Source: Clostridium pasteurianum (GTDB lineage: Bacteria > Bacillota > Clostridia > Clostridiales > Clostridiaceae). From it: DNA of 64,000 nt. The DNA is taken from the NCBI RefSeq assembly GCF_001705235.1, contig NZ_MCGV01000001.1:1674001-1738000 (forward strand), read 5' to 3'. The notes under the pieces were generated by a model. That model had not been told where the DNA came from and did not search any database. It saw nothing but the letters and a program-made list of their open reading frames with translations. The number at the start of each line of letters is the position of its first letter. Positions within the stretch are counted from its first letter, which is position 1. A program made the position numbers and the translations under genes. Below, piece after piece: positions 62,287-64,000 of this stretch.

Positions 62287-63159
62287 TCAAATATTTCTAT
62301 CATTTTTAGCTAGAAAACACAATGAAAGCATACCTGCACCAACGTGAGATCCTATTACAGGTCCAACATAATTTATTAGTACTTTTTTCACTCCAAATTC
62401 ACTTTTCATAATTTCAGCAAGGTACTCTGCATCTTCCACGCAATCACCATGGCTTATTCCTATAACCTTATTTTCAAAACCATGCATCTCGTTAAATCTA
62501 CTAGCAAGATACCTTATAGCTTTTTTTCTACCTCTTATATTACATACATTTATAAGTTCTCCATCATCATTTATAAATATAATAGGTTTCATATTAAGTA
62601 TAGTTCCCACAACTGCCTTGGTAGATGAAAGTCTTCCCCCTCTTTTGAGATAAAACAAATTTTCAACTATAAACCAATGATTCATTTTATGACTAATATC
62701 CTCTATTTCTTGGACAATTTCTTCCTTACTTTTCCCATTCTTTAGCACATTTAAAGCTTCATATACCAAAAGACCTTCACCAATGCTTGCACATTTGGTA
62801 TCTATAACAGTTATGTCTGCATTCTTATATTTCTCAATTATCTGCTGTCTTGCAATAAATGCGCTATTTAAAGTTCCACTTATCCTAGAATCAAATCCTA
62901 TATAAATAACAGCCTTTTCTTCTTTAATAAGTTTCTCAAATTTTTTATAAAATCTATATACATTTACCTGAGATGTAGTTGGTATTTCTCCATTTCTTAT
63001 ACCATCATAGAATTCTTTATACGGAAGTGTTTGTCCCAAATCATCTTCATACTGTTTATTATTAAAATTACACATTAATCCTATTACTTCTACATTACTA
63101 TCCTTTATAAGTCCAATTGGCAAATCACAACTTGAATCAGTCAAGATCACTACTTGCAT
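62287..63159 (-). CDS. DegV family fatty-acid-binding protein
   Basis: A 290-aa protein. The ATG at 63159 follows AAAGGAGAT; the longer upstream frame has no site. Conserved DegV features: VILTDSSCDLP at the N-terminus, TSQVNVYRF, IGFDSRISGTLNSA and the glycine-rich GPVIGSHVGAGM at the C-terminus. DegV proteins bind fatty acids; FakB-type members present them to the fatty-acid kinase FakA. No fakA is adjacent. The LexA-controlled gene lies downstream but has its own promoter. Confidence 0.9.
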   Translation of the reverse strand: MQVVILTDSSCDLPIGLIKDSNVEVIGLMCNFNNKQYEDDLGQTLPYKEFYDGIRNGEIPTTSQVNVYRFYKKFEKLIKEEKAVIYIGFDSRISGTLNSAFIARQQIIEKYKNADITVIDTKCASIGEGLLVYEALNVLKNGKSKEEIVQEIEDISHKMNHWFIVENLFYLKRGGRLSSTKAVVGTILNMKPIIFINDDGELINVCNIRGRKKAIRYLASRFNEMHGFENKVIGISHGDCVEDAEYLAEIMKSEFGVKKVLINYVGPVIGSHVGAGMLSLCFLAKNDRNI

Positions 63160-63367
63160 TAATTCATCTCCTTTGCTTAAAAATATCAAACACATTATAC
63201 CATGTAAAAGTTCAAAATACAGCATCCAATAACATTTTAGACAAACTTTATTTAATACATAATATAATAACCTTATAAGGAAATAATAATTGCTGCTAAC
63301 TTATTGAATTTGCTTCGTCCTCGTGCTAACATTTAATTATGAACTTGCAACTAGGGGGGAACCTAAA

Positions 63368-63610
63368 ATGATAATAAACGATATAATGAAATATGTTGAA
63401 AGCGAATACTCAATAATAGATAACACACCTTGTGAAATTTGCGGAGGAAACTATGAAGCTTCAGAAGAAGGAATATGTTTTATAAATAATGAACCTTACG
63501 ATATATGTGAATGCGCTTGCAAAAAATGCGGTCATGAAAAAATTTTTGAATTTGCAGCACCTTTTTTAATAGAACTTCCAAAAGAAAAAATAAATAAAAA
63601 ATTCAACTAA
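63368..63610 (+). CDS. small Cys-rich conserved hypothetical protein
   Basis: An 80-aa protein. The ATG at 63368 follows GGGGGG. Cysteine pairs CEICG (about residue 24) and CECACKKCG (about residue 55) suggest a small zinc-binding protein. No named family recognised. It is a single-gene unit ending in a terminator. Confidence 0.7.
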   Translation: MIINDIMKYVESEYSIIDNTPCEICGGNYEASEEGICFINNEPYDICECACKKCGHEKIFEFAAPFLIELPKEKINKKFN

Positions 63611-63648
63611 AAAATAGGAATTGTTTAACATAACAATTCCTATTTTTC
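63609..63648. terminator. bidirectional intrinsic terminator
   Basis: AAAAATAGGAATTGTT pairs with AACAATTCCTATTTTT around a 6-nt loop. Confidence 0.9.
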
Positions 63649-63662
63649 TTTATACTCTTTCT

Positions 63663-64000
63663 CTATATTAACAAATCTGAAAATTCCATATCCACCTTGT
63701 CTTTACTTGACATTCTTATAAGATTGTCAGAATAATCTTTCTTCCAATCTTTTGATTTTCTAACAGGAAGTTTTATAATAAATTCACTTCCACTTCCAAC
63801 CTTACTTTTAACATCTATGGTTCCATCATGAAGTTCAACTAAAATCTTAACTATAGATAAACCTATACCGCTTCCCTCATTTTTACGCGTAAAAGTTTTG
63901 TCAAGTTGAAAAAATCTTTCAAAAATCATCTTCTTTTTGTCTTCAGGTATACCCATACCATCATCTATAACCGATATCTGTATATTTTCTCCTAAATCAT
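63663..64000 (-). CDS. sensor histidine kinase, C-terminal part (window edge)
   Basis: The last ~112 residues of a histidine kinase; the 5' part lies beyond the window. The ATP-binding domain is visible: SVIDDGMGIP (G1 box), FERFFQLDK (F box) and GSGIGLSIVK (G2 box), then the final strand. A short tail follows. The frame stays open to the window end, so the Met at 63956 is internal, not a start. Confidence 0.9.
   Translation of the reverse strand, partial: DLGENIQISVIDDGMGIPEDKKKMIFERFFQLDKTFTRKNEGSGIGLSIVKILVELHDGTIDVKSKVGSGSEFIIKLPVRKSKDWKKDYSDNLIRMSSKDKVDMEFSDLLI

Overview
The window is AT-rich Gram-positive DNA with strong GGAGG-type ribosome binding sites and frequent TTG/GTG starts. 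It carries spore-maturation genes (spmA/spmB) and a class III (strictly anaerobic) ribonucleotide reductase. This points to a spore-forming anaerobic Clostridium sensu stricto of the C. acetobutylicum type. That assignment rests on gene content and style, not on a database comparison. Most of the content is chromosomal housekeeping and accessory metabolism. I see no rRNA, tRNA, CRISPR array, prophage or transposase gene.

Layout. 1-4.8 kb: YihY membrane protein, a candidate structured RNA, glmM, a CPBP protease, an MBL-fold hydrolase and nrdG. 5-7.4 kb: nrdD behind a promoter with an NrdR-like box; a repeat element separates it from nrdG. 7.6-12.2 kb: UPF0210/ACT pair, a type I phosphodiesterase and pepT. 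12.2-20.6 kb: a minus-strand cluster of a GrpE-like protein, a lid-less DnaK paralogue, a DnaK-VWA fusion, a 976-aa protein with two J-like segments, zinc ribbons and FN3-like domains, and an HD-GYP protein. It reads as a dedicated auxiliary Hsp70 machine. 21-26.2 kb: LacI regulator, FetAB-type ABC exporter, TetR/TauE pair, spmAB. 26.4-36 kb: a large transglutaminase-like lipoprotein, AraC regulator, two GNATs, 2H phosphoesterase, HAD, Amj flippase, an orphan DUF4111-like protein, an XRE regulator and a NIF3-like domain protein. 36-46.2 kb: HtrA lipoprotein, ROK kinase, MFS exporter, then a two-component system with a secreted PepSY-like protein and an FtsX-type ABC transporter. 46.5-50.2 kb: an MFS exporter behind a leader peptide and hairpin, and a second two-component system. 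51-54.4 kb: DUF3189, orphan PTS EIIB, feoAB under a Fur-like operator. 54.6-64 kb: Nudix, a DUF2087 regulator, a cation/proton antiporter with an attenuator-like leader, a ClC channel, YdcF, a BON protein, a small unknown gene under a double LexA box, DegV, a small Cys-rich protein and the 3' part of a histidine kinase.

The most striking non-coding content is a family of about 190-bp imperfect palindromes, most full copies with a short flanking hairpin, present in more than a dozen copies. Eight copies sit at or within a few bases of a stop codon. In all eight the same terminus abuts the gene and the element has the same orientation relative to it. Between copies the arms differ in sequence while each copy still pairs with itself. 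This is the best candidate here for an undescribed element (mobile palindrome, 3'-UTR RNA or both).

The regulatory sites are read by eye from spacing and consensus. The strongest are the LexA double box (62219-62269), the feo operator (54325-54363) and the attenuator upstream of the antiporter (57054-57203).
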